Shown here in pieces: positions 1-12,850 of a stretch of 64,000 nt of DNA. The DNA is from Glandiceps talaboti (taxonomy: Eukaryota; Hemichordata; Enteropneusta; Spengelidae). Position 1 is the stretch's first letter; each line of letters opens with the position of its first letter. The notes below the pieces were generated by a model that was not told the origin of the DNA, did not search any database, and saw nothing but the letters and a program-made list of their open reading frames with translations. The position numbers were made by a program, and so were the translations under genes. The stretch is from positions 12,056,194 through 12,120,193 of the forward strand of contig NC_135552.1 of NCBI RefSeq assembly GCF_964340395.1. The letters run 5' to 3'.

Positions 1-1488
1 ACTGGAATGAAATACTTACATAAAATTTTTATTGAACTATTCGGGTATAATTTTACTGATGATGCATACCTCCAATGGTATTAAAAACATCTTCTACTCT
101 AGTACTGATAGCATACAAATCATGATATTCATTTTCACATTTTAGTATATATACATGTATATATACATGTAGAAATGTAGCCCAGAGACTTGTTTTAGTA
201 AATTACTCCCTACTTCATGCCACGGCATATGCAGTTAGAAGCATGGTAACAGACAATCACACAATGTCATACATGCTAAATTAATGAACGTCGTTCGTTT
301 AGCACAAACCTCCTACCTCTAAATGAACATTCACAGGTGCAACATCACACGTTGATATGATGTAAACTATGCTGAAAATTGTAGCAGTCACACCACTACG
401 ATCATGCCATGTAATACAAGATGTAAACACATTAAAGTACTAGCAGAAACCTAGTACTGTATATTATGCTAGAAGCAATTTTATTTTATTTATCAACATC
501 CCATTGTAAATACAGAACCTGTTATCATTGAAGGTGTGAAAGTTTCAAAGTTTGGTTAGAAGTGTAAAGATGAAGTTCAGCAATCGCATTGATGTCAGAC
601 CCTCTCCCTCCCCAAAACAAACAAAAGTTCTTTTATTAATTGAGCTTGTATGACATAGTGCAATAATCCCTAAATCTGTTTTGATTTTGAAATGACTATC
701 AACAGCTCTACTAAATCTAAGTTCAAGTTTTACATGATTTTCCAAACGGGCCAATCTTAACAAAACACTATATCTATGCAAGTATATGCACATACAAATA
801 CTGTATATTGTAATATTATTAGACTTACTATCATCTGTCAGCTGTTTATTGAAATGTGCACTAACTGTTTCATTTCCTTGGAAAATGAAAGTACACATAC
901 ATAGATGCAACTATTAATTTCCTATTTTCCATAATTGAAATACCAATTTCACATCAGATGATCCATATATTTCCCATCATGCAAATGTACATGTATGATG
1001 TAGGCATTGATGAGTATTCAGGGAAAAAGCTTTTTAGTGTTCTGATTCTGCAGGCATTGATATTATCATATACAGAGACAAACAGATACTGCCTGTGATA
1101 TGCCACACTAGCAGATCAGTTTTAGATATGTGATGTACAATTGTATTTGAAGTATAGTTTGCGATATCTTTCAACCACAGTTATAATCCACAAAGGATGC
1201 ATAGAAACATTCTCATTTTAGTTTCAACCCTGTATACAAATGTATATACAACTAGATATACAAAGAATACAATGCAACTTTTCACTTTGTGGAGAAACTT
1301 GTCATTTATTTACTTTTCCCTTATCATGTTATATATCATGGTTGGGTACCAAAGTGAAAACCTTATCAAGGTGTTTATTTTGGTATCCCACCATACATGT
1401 AGTATGCAATATGATTAGGAAAGATTACATGCATGTAGTTTTTCTCCAGACAAGTTCTGAAACGCCATATTTTATCACGCGAGTATAA

Positions 1489-1852
1489 GGCCAAAAAAAA
1501 AAATATCTGGTTCTGATCAGGGTAAACTTTCTAAAGTGGTGCGACGACGCAGATTTTTTTTTTTCCTAATTTTTTTTTTTTTTTTTTTTTTTGCAAATTA
1601 GTAAATACACATTTTTTTGACACTTTACATACTGTTCTATCATATTCATCTCTTGAAAAACTTCCTTTTTCTTCGAAGCAGTTTAGGCTTTGTATTTAAG
1701 CAGTCTTGGCATGTAGGGTAGATTTCAGCTGCTTGTTCTCCAGGAATAAATAAGGAACGGGAAAGCAAAAATTATCAAAAAAAAAAGGATCGACGCGAGG
1801 GTATTCAGGGCATGCGCACGCTGACCAGAACCAGATATATTTTTTTTTGGCC
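1489..1852. mobile_element. PIF/Harbinger-like MITE with TAA target duplication
   Basis: The 364-bp interval begins GGCCAAAAA and ends TTTTTGGCC, with inverted termini of about 33 bp extending through ATCTGGTTCTG..TCAG. It is flanked by TAA on both sides (1486-1488 and 1853-1855), matching the TWA duplication of PIF/Harbinger elements. There is no coding capacity; the interior holds long T runs. Confidence 0.7.
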
Positions 1853-3128
1853 TAAACTGTATTCATAATATGAAACCAGTCACAGTCCATTCACTTTTAC
1901 ATCAAGAAAGGTTCATTCACATTTATGTATTTATGTATTTATGATTTCATTATTCACGAAACAGGAAGGAAAATTCTGTTTTTTCTGAAAATATAAAAGC
2001 TTACTATTGCCTCCATTCTAAACAAGCCTTCCTCTGTAGTATTAGACAGACACAATGAAAAGCACACAATTCCCATGTTTTTTTTCAAACTGTTTATAAA
2101 TTATGTATGTTCTGTGTATTAGTATAACATAGCAAGAAAATGAATTTTTTCAATTATTGATAAACAGAAATCTCATTGGATTTACTGCAGTTCACAAAAT
2201 ACTGTATATTAAACATTAATTTTACAAAAATTACGTCATTTGAAATAAAATATGGCATATTATTAATTAGATATTTTAAATTGTATAGTCTTTTGATTGT
2301 TATCATGACAAAATAAAGAGACATCCTTTTCCTTTGAATTTAATCAAATGTTATCTTCACAAACAGATGCACCACTTCTATGATTTCAAAACTAATTCAA
2401 CCGCTAACAATGACTTCATTGTTCACACAATATTGAATTTACATTATTTTCATAAAAGTTTTTTTTTTTGTATAAATATAGAATTTTCAAAACTAAATTT
2501 GCCTGTGATTGATGCAACTACACTGATGGGTATTGAATGAGTAACTAATCTGTATGACAATAACAGCAATGTCAAATAGGACAGATGGGGGAAGGGTGGG
2601 GGTGGGGTTGGGGGCGACTTCTCTCCTAATTGTCAACTTTTAGCACTCCCAAAATTGCAATGTTTTTACCAATTGGGTGATACAAAAGATATGAAATCAA
2701 ACTTTACGATGTTATAGTATTTTTGCTACGGTTTTGGGAAGTTTGGTAATGGATAGGTGGAGATTGTGTACATGTAAAACTTAGATTTTCAGAATAGATT
2801 TTTTTCATATTACCATGTTTTATAATTTTTGGTGGTGAACACTAGTATTTCCTTGTGGACATTCAGTTAATTTTTAACTCAGCACTGCATGTCATGAAAG
2901 AACTGATTAAAGTACTCTATATAGCTATACTATTGAAATGGTGACATCATTAAAGTGAGTGACTCCAGGAAACAGAGCCATTTTCACAAACTATGGATTC
3001 TGGGGAGTCATTTCATGATTTTATATCACCTACAACTATTTGCAATTTCAGAGAAACATCAAGTTGATCTTGTGCATATATAGGGTATCTTTGCTATGGG
3101 CCATTGCATCATGGCAGATACTGGTAGA

Positions 3129-3247
3129 AGAAATACATTATTCAATGGTTGAACACTGAATATTCATGAGTACAAAAATGATATACACTTCAGTGTGAAA
3201 CAGCTCTCATGAATATTCAGTGTTCAACCATTGAATAATGTATTTCT
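3129..3247. repeat. perfect 42-bp inverted repeat (hairpin)
   Basis: Arms 3129-3170 and 3206-3247 are exact reverse complements over 42 bp around a 35-bp spacer. Perfect arms suggest a young foldback element, or conversion between the arms. Confidence 0.9.
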
Positions 3248-3846
3248 GCTATTTTCCAGAGAACCTGTATACTGCAGTATTATTATGCAAGCTAGGCTGC
3301 AGCTTAGAGCAAGACATTGAGAACAGACATTGCCGCGAACAATGTCAAGTAAAGACAGCTATGCACACATTTGTATGGATGGCATACGCTGTATACCACA
3401 TCTTACATATATAAGCAATGTGGGCATGCATCAAACTGTAGCTTATCACAAGACTAGACATATCTATGCTACTAGTGTTATCAATCCAAACATTAATCAC
3501 AAAACTTCCAAACCACACAAAACCATTAGCGTACATTTAGTTAATGCAATTTAGTCATCAAAGGGTCATATCAGGTGAGTCTGGATTCAATAATTCAACA
3601 TATACTAAGAAACTAATGGCAAATACAGTCATTATGTCTATTTAAATATTGATATAATCTCTGCAATATAAACCAATAACTGATACATAATCCTGCAGCA
3701 TTGCTGACCACAATCTAAACTACAGTATACTCTCAGCCGTCTACTGTAATCTTGAATTTTACACTTATATATATTCTTATTATGTTCCATTTCAAACTGC
3801 AATCATTTGCAAATTATAAACTTATAAATTTGATTAGATTCCACAG

Positions 3847-4560
3847 TATGCTAAATTTGAATGTTAACTTCCATTGCATGCTAAATTTGAATGTTAACTT
3901 CCATTGCTAAATTTGAAAGTTAACTTCCATTGCATGCTAAATTTGAAAGTTAACTTCCATTGCATGCTAAATTTGAAAGTTAACTTCCATTGCATGCTAA
4001 ATTTGAAAGTTAACTTCCATTGCATGCTAAATTTGAATGTTAAATTCCATTGCATGGTAAATTTGAAAGTTAACTTCCATTGTATGCTAAATTTGAATGT
4101 TAAGTTCCATTGCACGCTAAATTGGATTTTTAAATCCATTGCACGCTAAATTTGAATGTTAGATTCCATTGCAAGCTAAATTTGGATGTTAACTTCCATT
4201 GCATGCTAAATTTGAATGTTAAATTCCATTGCATGGTAAATTTGAATGTTAGATTCCATTGCAAGCTAAATTTGAATGTTAGATTCCATTGCACACTAAA
4301 TTTGAATGTTAAATTCCATTGCATGCTAAATTTGAATGTTAGATTCCATTGCATGCTAAGTTTGAATGTTAGATTCCATTGCAAGCTAAATTTGAATGTT
4401 AAATTCCGTTGCATGCTAAATTTGAATGTTAAATTCCATTGCATGCTAAATTTGAATGTTAGATTCCATTGCAAGCTAAATTTGGATGTTAGATTCCATT
4501 GCATGCTAAATTTGAATGTTAAATTTTATTGCATGCTAAATTTGAATTTTAGATTCCATA
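3847..4560. repeat. 30-bp tandem satellite, about 24 copies
   Basis: The unit is roughly GCATGCTAAATTTGAATGTT plus AAATTCCATT. Two domains are visible: the left copies carry GAAAGTTAACTT and the right copies GAATGTTAGATT. The unit length is a multiple of three, so open frames appear on both strands (LNLNVRFHCM-type and QWNLTFKFSM-type repeats), but they have no splice or codon support. Confidence 0.95.
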
Positions 4561-5447
4561 ACATGATAATTTATATATATTTGTAATTATTACAAATTAA
4601 ATTGTACACAATGTATTTTGCAAATGTTAAATTCATTTGTGTGTGTTATTTCTTTGAATTTTACATTCTTGTGTATGCTCTACATTTGTATATTAAATTC
4701 CTTTGCATCCTACAACGATTTCATAATTATTAATTATCATTTCATCTGGTTGAAATTGTCGATTTATCAGCACACATGTATCTTGCAATAATTGTATTTC
4801 TGACGAGGTACACACTCTCTTGAATATAGTGCTCATGGGGAATGCACAAAATATGAGTTTCACTTACCTGGTAAATAGCCCAGGGGGTGATATCTAAAAC
4901 ATTAGCAAGAGAGTATGTGTGTACATCGAGGTATGTAATAATACCATTCAATTGTTATCAATTCATCAAACTAAATGCAAAATTTTCAATTCAAAAGTTT
5001 AGATATTAATCATGGATTATTATCACATACCATTACAAACACACATTTTAATATTCCAATTTAAAAACATAAGGACAGATCTTTTTATTTTTATGTTTCT
5101 CATGACCTACATGACCCTATATTTTGTTCGATTTGACGAAATCATTTCAAGAAATAATGATATCGGCACCCAGATCAAAAAAAGGTTTACCTTTACTGAT
5201 TGTAAGACAGCAACACAAAAAAATGTGTATCCAGGCAAAATTTTTCCATTATTTGCTGAAATTTGGAGCCTCTCGTAAATCAAATAACTTTTAGCTTCCT
5301 TTTGACTTTTTTTTGTCATTTTTACGGCAATCAGACTTTTAAGAGCACAATTATGAATTGAAAGTATTACCACCATGTATATGTGGACACACTTACCTTG
5401 TAATAATTTTTTATTTGCTTTACCTAGAGACTGACCCATCATTTTTA

Positions 5448-5642
5448 CGGTGTTATGCGAAACATAAAAAATAAATAGGGTTGCCCTCATAGAAAGTACA
5501 ACAGTTTGGTGTTATGATGGGAAACATAAAAAAATAAATAGGGTTGCCCTCATAGAAAGTACAACAGTTTGGCCATGGTGTTATGATGAGAAACATAAAA
5601 AATAAATAGGTTGCCCTCATAGAAAGTACAACAGTTTTCATA
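5448..5642. repeat. three-copy tandem repeat (61-68 bp)
   Basis: Three copies of a unit containing GAAACATAAAAAATAAATAG, then GGTTGCCCTCATAGAAAGTA. The copies are nearly identical, so the duplication is recent. Confidence 0.9.
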
Positions 5643-7079
5643 ACAAGAATACAGAATGGTCATTGAATCTCCCCATACATTTAGTGTATTGTAAGTGTGT
5701 CTAGCTAATAAATATAAACATAGCAGTTCTGTTGGTCAGTAGTTTAGATGCTACACATGGTATCAAATCATCTCCAAGTAGAGAGAGAGATCTTGAGATT
5801 TGATGCACAGATAGCACTTAACAAGTTTGCCAAATACTCTACGTATTTTTACTCAAAAAAAATGTGAATTAATAATGCACTTATAGGCAAACATATTCAT
5901 ACTAATGGTTGTGTATGTTATGCTTGATTACATAATTGGTGTGTCACTTGTTAGTATTTGTATATTAATACTTGTTTACAATTTGAAATTGTTACATCAG
6001 CCTCACCTATATGTATCTGACATCAGTGAATCAATTTCAAACAATACTAAAGCAAGTGCTGTACTTGAAACTTATCCCGGAGTCTAATTTTTGTAGTAGT
6101 TTAACATACTTCTGAGAAACACAGTATGTATATGCCAATCTGTTTCCTTCCATGACTCATACCAAACTTGTACATGTAACATAATAATTACTACAGGTCT
6201 AGTCATCATTAACACACCCATGCTACAGGAAAGTACATTTCCTGCACTCATTACATAAAAAAGGAAACTTCATATCACCTCTCAACCAAGGCTAGGATTT
6301 ATCTTTTCAACTCAAAATTGCAACCTTTTTGTGTGTTTCCGCCACCATGTTATTCTATTCAGTGTACCATGACCTTTGCGACCTGATCTCATTTGCATGA
6401 TAATAGATTCATGACCTCAGAAATTGAAACACTTGTGTACCCACTAAAAGTCAGTAATATTACCCCTTGATGGTGTTTATGTTGATACCACACACTCTAG
6501 TATACAACAGAAAAAAAACCATCCATCAAATATCCAGTAAATAGATGTCTTGTTTTGTCATAGTACACTGAACCATAGACCCTCGTCTAAAACTGAATAT
6601 GTACAACTGTTGGTAAGAAATTGGTATTCCTATCGGCTCTGAACAAAATACCTGGTTAGAGATGGTGATTTCATTTTGATGCTTACGTTGCATTTCGTGA
6701 CATTGCATTGTTACATTTTACCAATGAGGACATTAAACAATGCTTCTCCTATTTCAGTTACATGCATGTAACTGAATCAATTGTGTACAGGTAGTTTATG
6801 TACATCTATGTGTCAAACATAAACATATAGGAAACTTTTACACTTACAGTCCCCGCTGTGAGAGTGACTGTTTATCAACTGACACCTTGGGTTCATGAAT
6901 TTCTGCTCATAGTGTTACAGAAAAAATGTCCCAATTGCTTCCCAAATTATCACTTTATCATCATCATCAGGGTTAATACTCCAGACCTGTATCATTGGTT
7001 ATATCATCCTTAAATATCCCTTTGGTCACATTGTCAAAACTTAGAGGTTACGAATATACCTCTGAAAGTCAACGTTATT

Positions 7080-7390
7080 CAAAACTCTCCAAATTTAATT
7101 GAAACTTGAAAGCTTCTTCCTGGTAATTTGGAAGTAATAAAAGAAATTTGGTGTTCATCATCTTTTTTTTGTTAAAGGAAATTGACAATCTCTGATCTTT
7201 CTATATAGAGAAAACAATATTTGGTGGCCATTTTGGATTTTAAAATGGTTTACTTTGACAGTATTTTGACCTCTATTTTAAAAATGTGCATGGCTACCTC
7301 TGAGTTTTTTAATTGATTCTAACTGAGAAGGCATTTGAGCTTTCTTTAACAACGTGACACCAAAAGATTTTAAAAATTTATTTCAGAGGC
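7080..7390. repeat. dispersed repeat, copy 1 (partner at 23437-23735)
   Basis: Shares in order with 23437-23735: AAGCTTCTT, AATAAAAGAAAT followed by TTCAC/TTCATC, GGTGGCCATNTTGGATT, AAATGGTTT, TTTGACC and CAAGGCA/CAGAGGCA. The copies are diverged, so this is an old interspersed family. Confidence 0.6.
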
Positions 7391-7719
7391 ATCCTACTTT
7401 AACAGGTTAAAAAGCAATAAAAGCAGTCATGACAAAGAGATCAGTTTTTGTTTGCAATGGTCTTGATGCATTCCACAAAAGAGGATGCATAGATGAATTG
7501 TAATATATCTGATAACATGTGTGGGTGACAGTGCATAAACTATACTCATAAAGGTGTGTACCACATCAGAATGGATGAATAGAAAATATGTCTGTAGGCC
7601 ACAATATATGGTATCAGATTAGGAGCCACTCTACTCTGACTACAGGCTTAGCACTCACATATGGAAAGCATAGCAAACAATTATTTCCTCATCTCAAATT
7701 CTTTGAAGTGATTCAGATT

Positions 7720-9075
7720 GGGAGGCTTTCATACTTCCATCGCTAATGTAATAGGAAACATACCTGCATTGCATGGCAATGAACCTGATATTAGATTTAA
7801 AATGCCATCCTGATGAGAGGTTTTCATATTTCTATCACTAATGTAGGAGAAAACATGTCTGTATTGCATTGCAATAACATAGATTTAAGTAAAACTTTCA
7901 TTCTAGAGAGGTTTTTATTTCTAACCACTATTGTAGTGGAAGCATCTGTATTGCAATGAAATGAAGTGGAGGTTTTCATATGTCTATCGGTAAAGCTGCA
8001 GGAAATATAACTGTACTGTATGTATTAAATGAACTTAATTAATTCTGAGGAGAGGTTTTTATACTTCTAACTAATGTAGTAAGAAACATACCTGCATTGC
8101 ATTGTATTGCCATGAACTTGGACTTGAAATGTCATTCTGGGGAGAGGTTTTCATACTTCTAGTAGGAAACATACATGTACACACATACCTGTACTGCATT
8201 GTATTGCCATGAACCTATTAAACTGTCATTCTGAGGAGAGGTTTTCATACTATCACTAATGTAGTATGAATGTACCTAGGCTATACTGCATAGCAATGAA
8301 CTTGGACTAAACTGTCATTCTGAGGAGAGGTTTTCATACTATCACTGATGTAGTATGAATGTACTGCATTGCAATGAACTTGGACTTAAACTGTCATTCT
8401 AAGGTGAGGTTTTCATACTATCACTAATGTAGTATGAATGTACTGCATTGCAATGAACTTGGACTTAAACCGTCATTCTAAGGTGAGGTTTTCATACTAT
8501 CACTAATGTAGTATGAATGTACTGCATTGCAATGAACTTGGACTTAAACTGTCATTCTAAGGTGAGGTTTTCATACTATCACTAATGTAGTATGAATGTA
8601 CTGCATTGCAATGAACTTGGACTTAAACTGTCATTCTGAGGAGAGGTTTTCATACTATCACTAATGTAGTATGAATGTACATATACTGCATTGCAATGAA
8701 CTTGGACTTAAACTGTCATTCTAAGGTGAGGTTTTCATACTACCACTAATGTAGTATGAATGTACATATACTGCATTGCAATGAACTTGGACTTAAACTG
8801 TCATTCTGAGGAGAGGTTTTCATACTATCACTAATGTAGTATGAATGTACTGCATTGCAATGAACTTGGACTTAAACTGTCATTCTAAGGTGAGGTTTTC
8901 ATACTATCACTAATGTAGTATGAATGTACTGCATTGCAATGAACTTGGACTTAAACTGTCATTCTGAGGAGAGGTTTTCATACTATCACTAATGTAGTAT
9001 GAATGTACATATACTGCATTGCAATGAACTTGGACTTAAACTGTCATTCTAAGGTGAGGTTTTCATACTACCACT
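7720..9075. repeat. 79/85-bp tandem array with higher-order structure
   Basis: The unit contains GAGGTTTTCATACTATCACT, then AATGTAGTATGAATGTACTG and CATTGCAATGAACTTGGACT. Copies left of about 8220 are strongly diverged; copies from 8220 to 9075 are nearly identical. Two variants (CTGAGGAGAG and CTAAGGTGAG) and an optional 6-bp CATATA insertion alternate. Confidence 0.92.
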
Positions 9076-9877
9076 AATCTTGTTTGGTGGTCTGAGCACT
9101 AATGTACCATTGCACTGCAATGAACTTGAATTTACAATATGCCATTCTTTATTCTTACATTAGAAATCTGAAATCCCTACAGGAGAATATTCACAATTTC
9201 TCAAGGTCTCTAATTATGGTTTTGGCATGTAGAGTGACAATTAAAATGATAATGAACTACATGTACTACAAAAGGAAACACTTACTGAGAGACAGGTAGT
9301 TGAAAACACTTACTGAGAGACAGGTAGTTGAAAACACATTAAATGCCTACATGGATGATACAGATATTACAATTTACATACACAATATGTTTAATTTATA
9401 TACATCTTATAAAACCTGAATACAAAATGTAGGTGCATTTTCAAATGATACCAATTATATGACTAAACCAAGAAATGTATAACTGCCATCTGTAATTCTC
9501 AACCTCTATACCACAATACATTTATATACTAACTTGTTTATTGACTGAATCTCGGACAAGTTTGTGTGTAATGATGTGGAGTGAGAGATTCAGTCGGCAG
9601 ACATACAGGCTATCCAAGCCAATTCTACTGGCTTAACCTGTGTATTGACTGAATACGTGACTCCACAACATACAAAAGAGTCACAGATTCAGCAATTACA
9701 CAAGCTATCCACACTAGTTCAATCTCATTATCTTTGCCCTCACTAACTCGACCACATACACTAGATTGTACTCATCATCAGCAATCCCTTGGGCTTACCA
9801 CCAGCCTTTACCTGCCTTCAGACAAAGCAAGAATGGACACTGAAAATTCCATGACTTTTTTGCTAATATTAACTCTC

Positions 9878-10232
9878 TTAAAGTGGCCATATGGATGAGA
9901 ATTTGGTATTTATTTTGGATTTTTATTTCATAAAACAGCTTCACTAAGTTTTTCTACTTGAAAATATAATGTGAAATAACATATACCAAGTCCATGTTCA
10001 CAACTCAATAAACGGCAAAACATTAAACAATGTGTAAAATGTTTGTTATTGTACGTACAATAACAAACTTTTTGCACTTTTTGCATCTTTTTGCAATGTA
10101 TTGAGTTATGAACATGGATTTGGTATATGTTATTTCACATTATTTTTTCAAGTAGAAAAATTTAGTGAAGCTGTTTTATGAAATAAAAATCCAAAGTAAA
10201 TACCAAATTCTCATCCATATGGCCACTTTAAA
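9878..10232. mobile_element. long foldback element with TTAA ends
   Basis: Inverted arms of about 135 bp (9878-10013 and 10095-10232), roughly 95% complementary by eye, start TTAAAGTGGCCATATGGATG. The centre contains a second palindrome around GTACGTAC. TTAA at both ends is compatible with a piggyBac-type target, though the termini are not the usual CCC start. Confidence 0.75.
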
Positions 10233-11340
10233 CCACAAAGGTACAAGAAGTGAATATTTCATCAATGATCACAATTTGTATAATATGTACATCATTCCTC
10301 TGCATTAGGGGTGATGTTTTTTTTCATTTTGTCTTCCTCGTTATAACATGTTAAAATGATATATCAGACTTTCATTTCTTCAAAAATGAAGAAAGATGAC
10401 AATTAAAGTATGAAATAGGTCTACAAACTATTTGATTTTAATAAACAAGGTCACAAATTTCAGTGAAAATTGACAATTTTACCCCAAGGATATACATTTT
10501 GTGTACACTTGTGGTGTTATTATATTACTATCAGTGATATGTCATATGTTTTAGTTTTTCTGGCCATAAACGGTATTACTTTATATGTGTTGGTCAGATT
10601 ATTGCAGAAATGTCCTATAGGGTCAGCCAGGTCATTAATAACATAGCAATGAACCATTCATTTGATAACTAAAGTATGCTGATACTAGTAAGTCACGAAA
10701 AACACTCAACTTTCTGAAAAATAGACTTTTTATAATTCTGACAATTTGACTGAATTCCTTAGTTCATCTTCCTTCATGGCCTGATTGTCAAGACAATGTG
10801 ATAAGCCAGATGGTTTTCCCTAACCTAATATTCCATGTAATATGAAATTTATGACAGAAATTCTTGCCACGGTTGACTACATTCTCAGAACATCATTGCG
10901 TGTTGTGACTGCAAAGTAGTGAGAGTGTCTCGGAATTCTCATTTAGTATTCTGAAAGCATCTTATATGACTGTGTCATTCTTCATTAGCTTGCTGATCTA
11001 TCATGCCATTGTCACTGTATACATGGACTACCGGCTACAATAGAACTCATGACAGGACATCACGTACTCTACATTGTACGCCAAACAGGTCCAATGATGA
11101 CTGCCTCTGAAGAATTATACTCTAAGTGAATCTAAAAGGGGTTTAATTTGATAGAACATATAAGAGTGACCTACCGATGTACAATGTATGCATGGCATGC
11201 TGTCAAGATTGGTGAAAACTACAGTGTACTTCTGAGGAAGCACATTGCAATACACAAACAGACAGATATTGGCTACTTCTAGTATTCTACTATCTGGGTG
11301 AACCTGTGACTACAGAGTAGTGTAGTGGGAAGTGCATTGC

Positions 11341-11341
<1 letters not shown>

Positions 11342-11409
<68 letters not shown>
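11342..11409. repeat. (CA)n microsatellite
   Basis: About 34 uninterrupted CA dinucleotides. Confidence 0.98.
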
Positions 11410-11410
<1 letters not shown>

Positions 11411-12589
11411 TAGACAAACTTATTTCTAGTATTCTACCATAGCCTGTCACCTGGCTGAACCTGTGACTTTTTAACGAGTTCACAATGATAATGAATGAAT
11501 AACTGTAGTGGAGTCACAAATTGATCATATCATGGCAATCACAAAACTTAATTTGGCTGTAATAGCTGCACCAATTGTATCATGCATATTTTGTAAATTA
11601 ATTATCATTTATATTTGGTACCAAGTCCATACTTGAAAAAATAAACAAAACCTAGAGGTGTAGATTACAAAACTTAAAGGCTCAGTTCAGATTAGGATTA
11701 AAATCCAGGTGCGAAAAAAGTTGTCTGGCAGAGTTTTAGAAAAAATTTTGGTCCAGAACAATACAATGATCATATGTATATAACCATTATGGCTCAACTG
11801 GAAAGTAAGAACCTGTCCAGGGATGTATTCCCTAGTCTTTCACCCTTTAGCAAGACTTAAACAATGAGAATCTTTTACGACCACTATTACAATGTAACAG
11901 ACAGTATATACAGTCTTTACTCTCATAATACTGAGACAGACTGCAGTATATAGGTCAATGACTTCTAGCCAACTAATCCATTATCTTAAAACTTCAGACT
12001 TATAAATTTCATGCATGATCAGTTGACAGGTCGGTGAACAGATACTAAATATGGAACAAAACTCATTACTATACACTGTGTATTTGTGATTACTAAAATC
12101 ATGAACACTGTCATGTATCTCAATTTACAAAATTGAAAGCAAATATATCTCGAATATAAATTTCTATTTGTTAAAGTATATAATTCAAAGTTTAGAAAAG
12201 AAAAACCAGATTTGATGGCATACAAAAAATACTTACAAAATATTCAGAGTGTAGAGTTTCATATTGCGGTTAGAAAAAAGTAAATTAAATGCACATATTA
12301 AGAAATAGGGCCAGGTTTGGAAATTGATAACTTAATAAAAGTTTCCGAATACAAAATGTAAATATTTCTTTGCAATAAGCCCAATAAAAACGTTATTAAA
12401 TACAAAAAAAAAGTATATAATTTTTTAATCTATAAATATCTAGAACCACTTCATACATGTTTCCTGTGTAAAGATGTTTGTAATTTTTATAATTTAATGT
12501 TACATCTCAATGAAATAATGGCATTCATTCATTTCGAACCTTAAAGACATTGATATTCAACAATTACGATATTTCTAAATAACTTAATC

Positions 12590-12850
12590 ACACAGTAAGA
12601 CACTGAAATAAAAAGTGGCATATAATCTGTCGTTTGAAATTGAATCTACGTTTATAAATCATTAAAGTATTTCTCAATGACACATATACAGTAAGACATT
12701 TAGTGGCATATAATCTGTGCATTTCAATCTGTATTACCAATCATGTTAGTCACAAACTACTAAAAATATTTCCGTAAATAAATTAAAAACAGTAAGACAT
12801 TGAAATGAAAGGTGACATAATATATCTGTGCATTTCAATCTATATTTTCA
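12590..12850. repeat. three degenerate copies of a ~100-bp unit
   Basis: CAGTAAGACA(C/T)T followed by AGTGGCATATAATCTGT or its variant recurs at about 12594, 12689 and 12790. Confidence 0.6.

Noticed and set aside
844-898. Minus-strand exon-like segment reading NETVSAHFNKQLTDD before GTAAGT, loosely like the myosin motor TVSSQFKDSL region
   Set aside because: The similarity is about ten residues, the acceptor is weak, and none of the intervening motor exons could be found between it and exon 2.
3894-4586. Open frames of 81-144 codons on both strands
   Set aside because: Created by the 30-bp satellite, whose unit is a multiple of three.
4867-4892. Possible 26-nt micro-exon with good acceptor and GTAAGT donor
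   Set aside because: Too short to test for homology and no matching phase with a neighbour.
6848-6902. Exon-like 55-nt stretch with acceptor and GTAAGT donor (IHEPKVSVDKQSLSQRGL)
   Set aside because: No homology to myosin X or anything else I recognise, and the phase does not continue exon 2.
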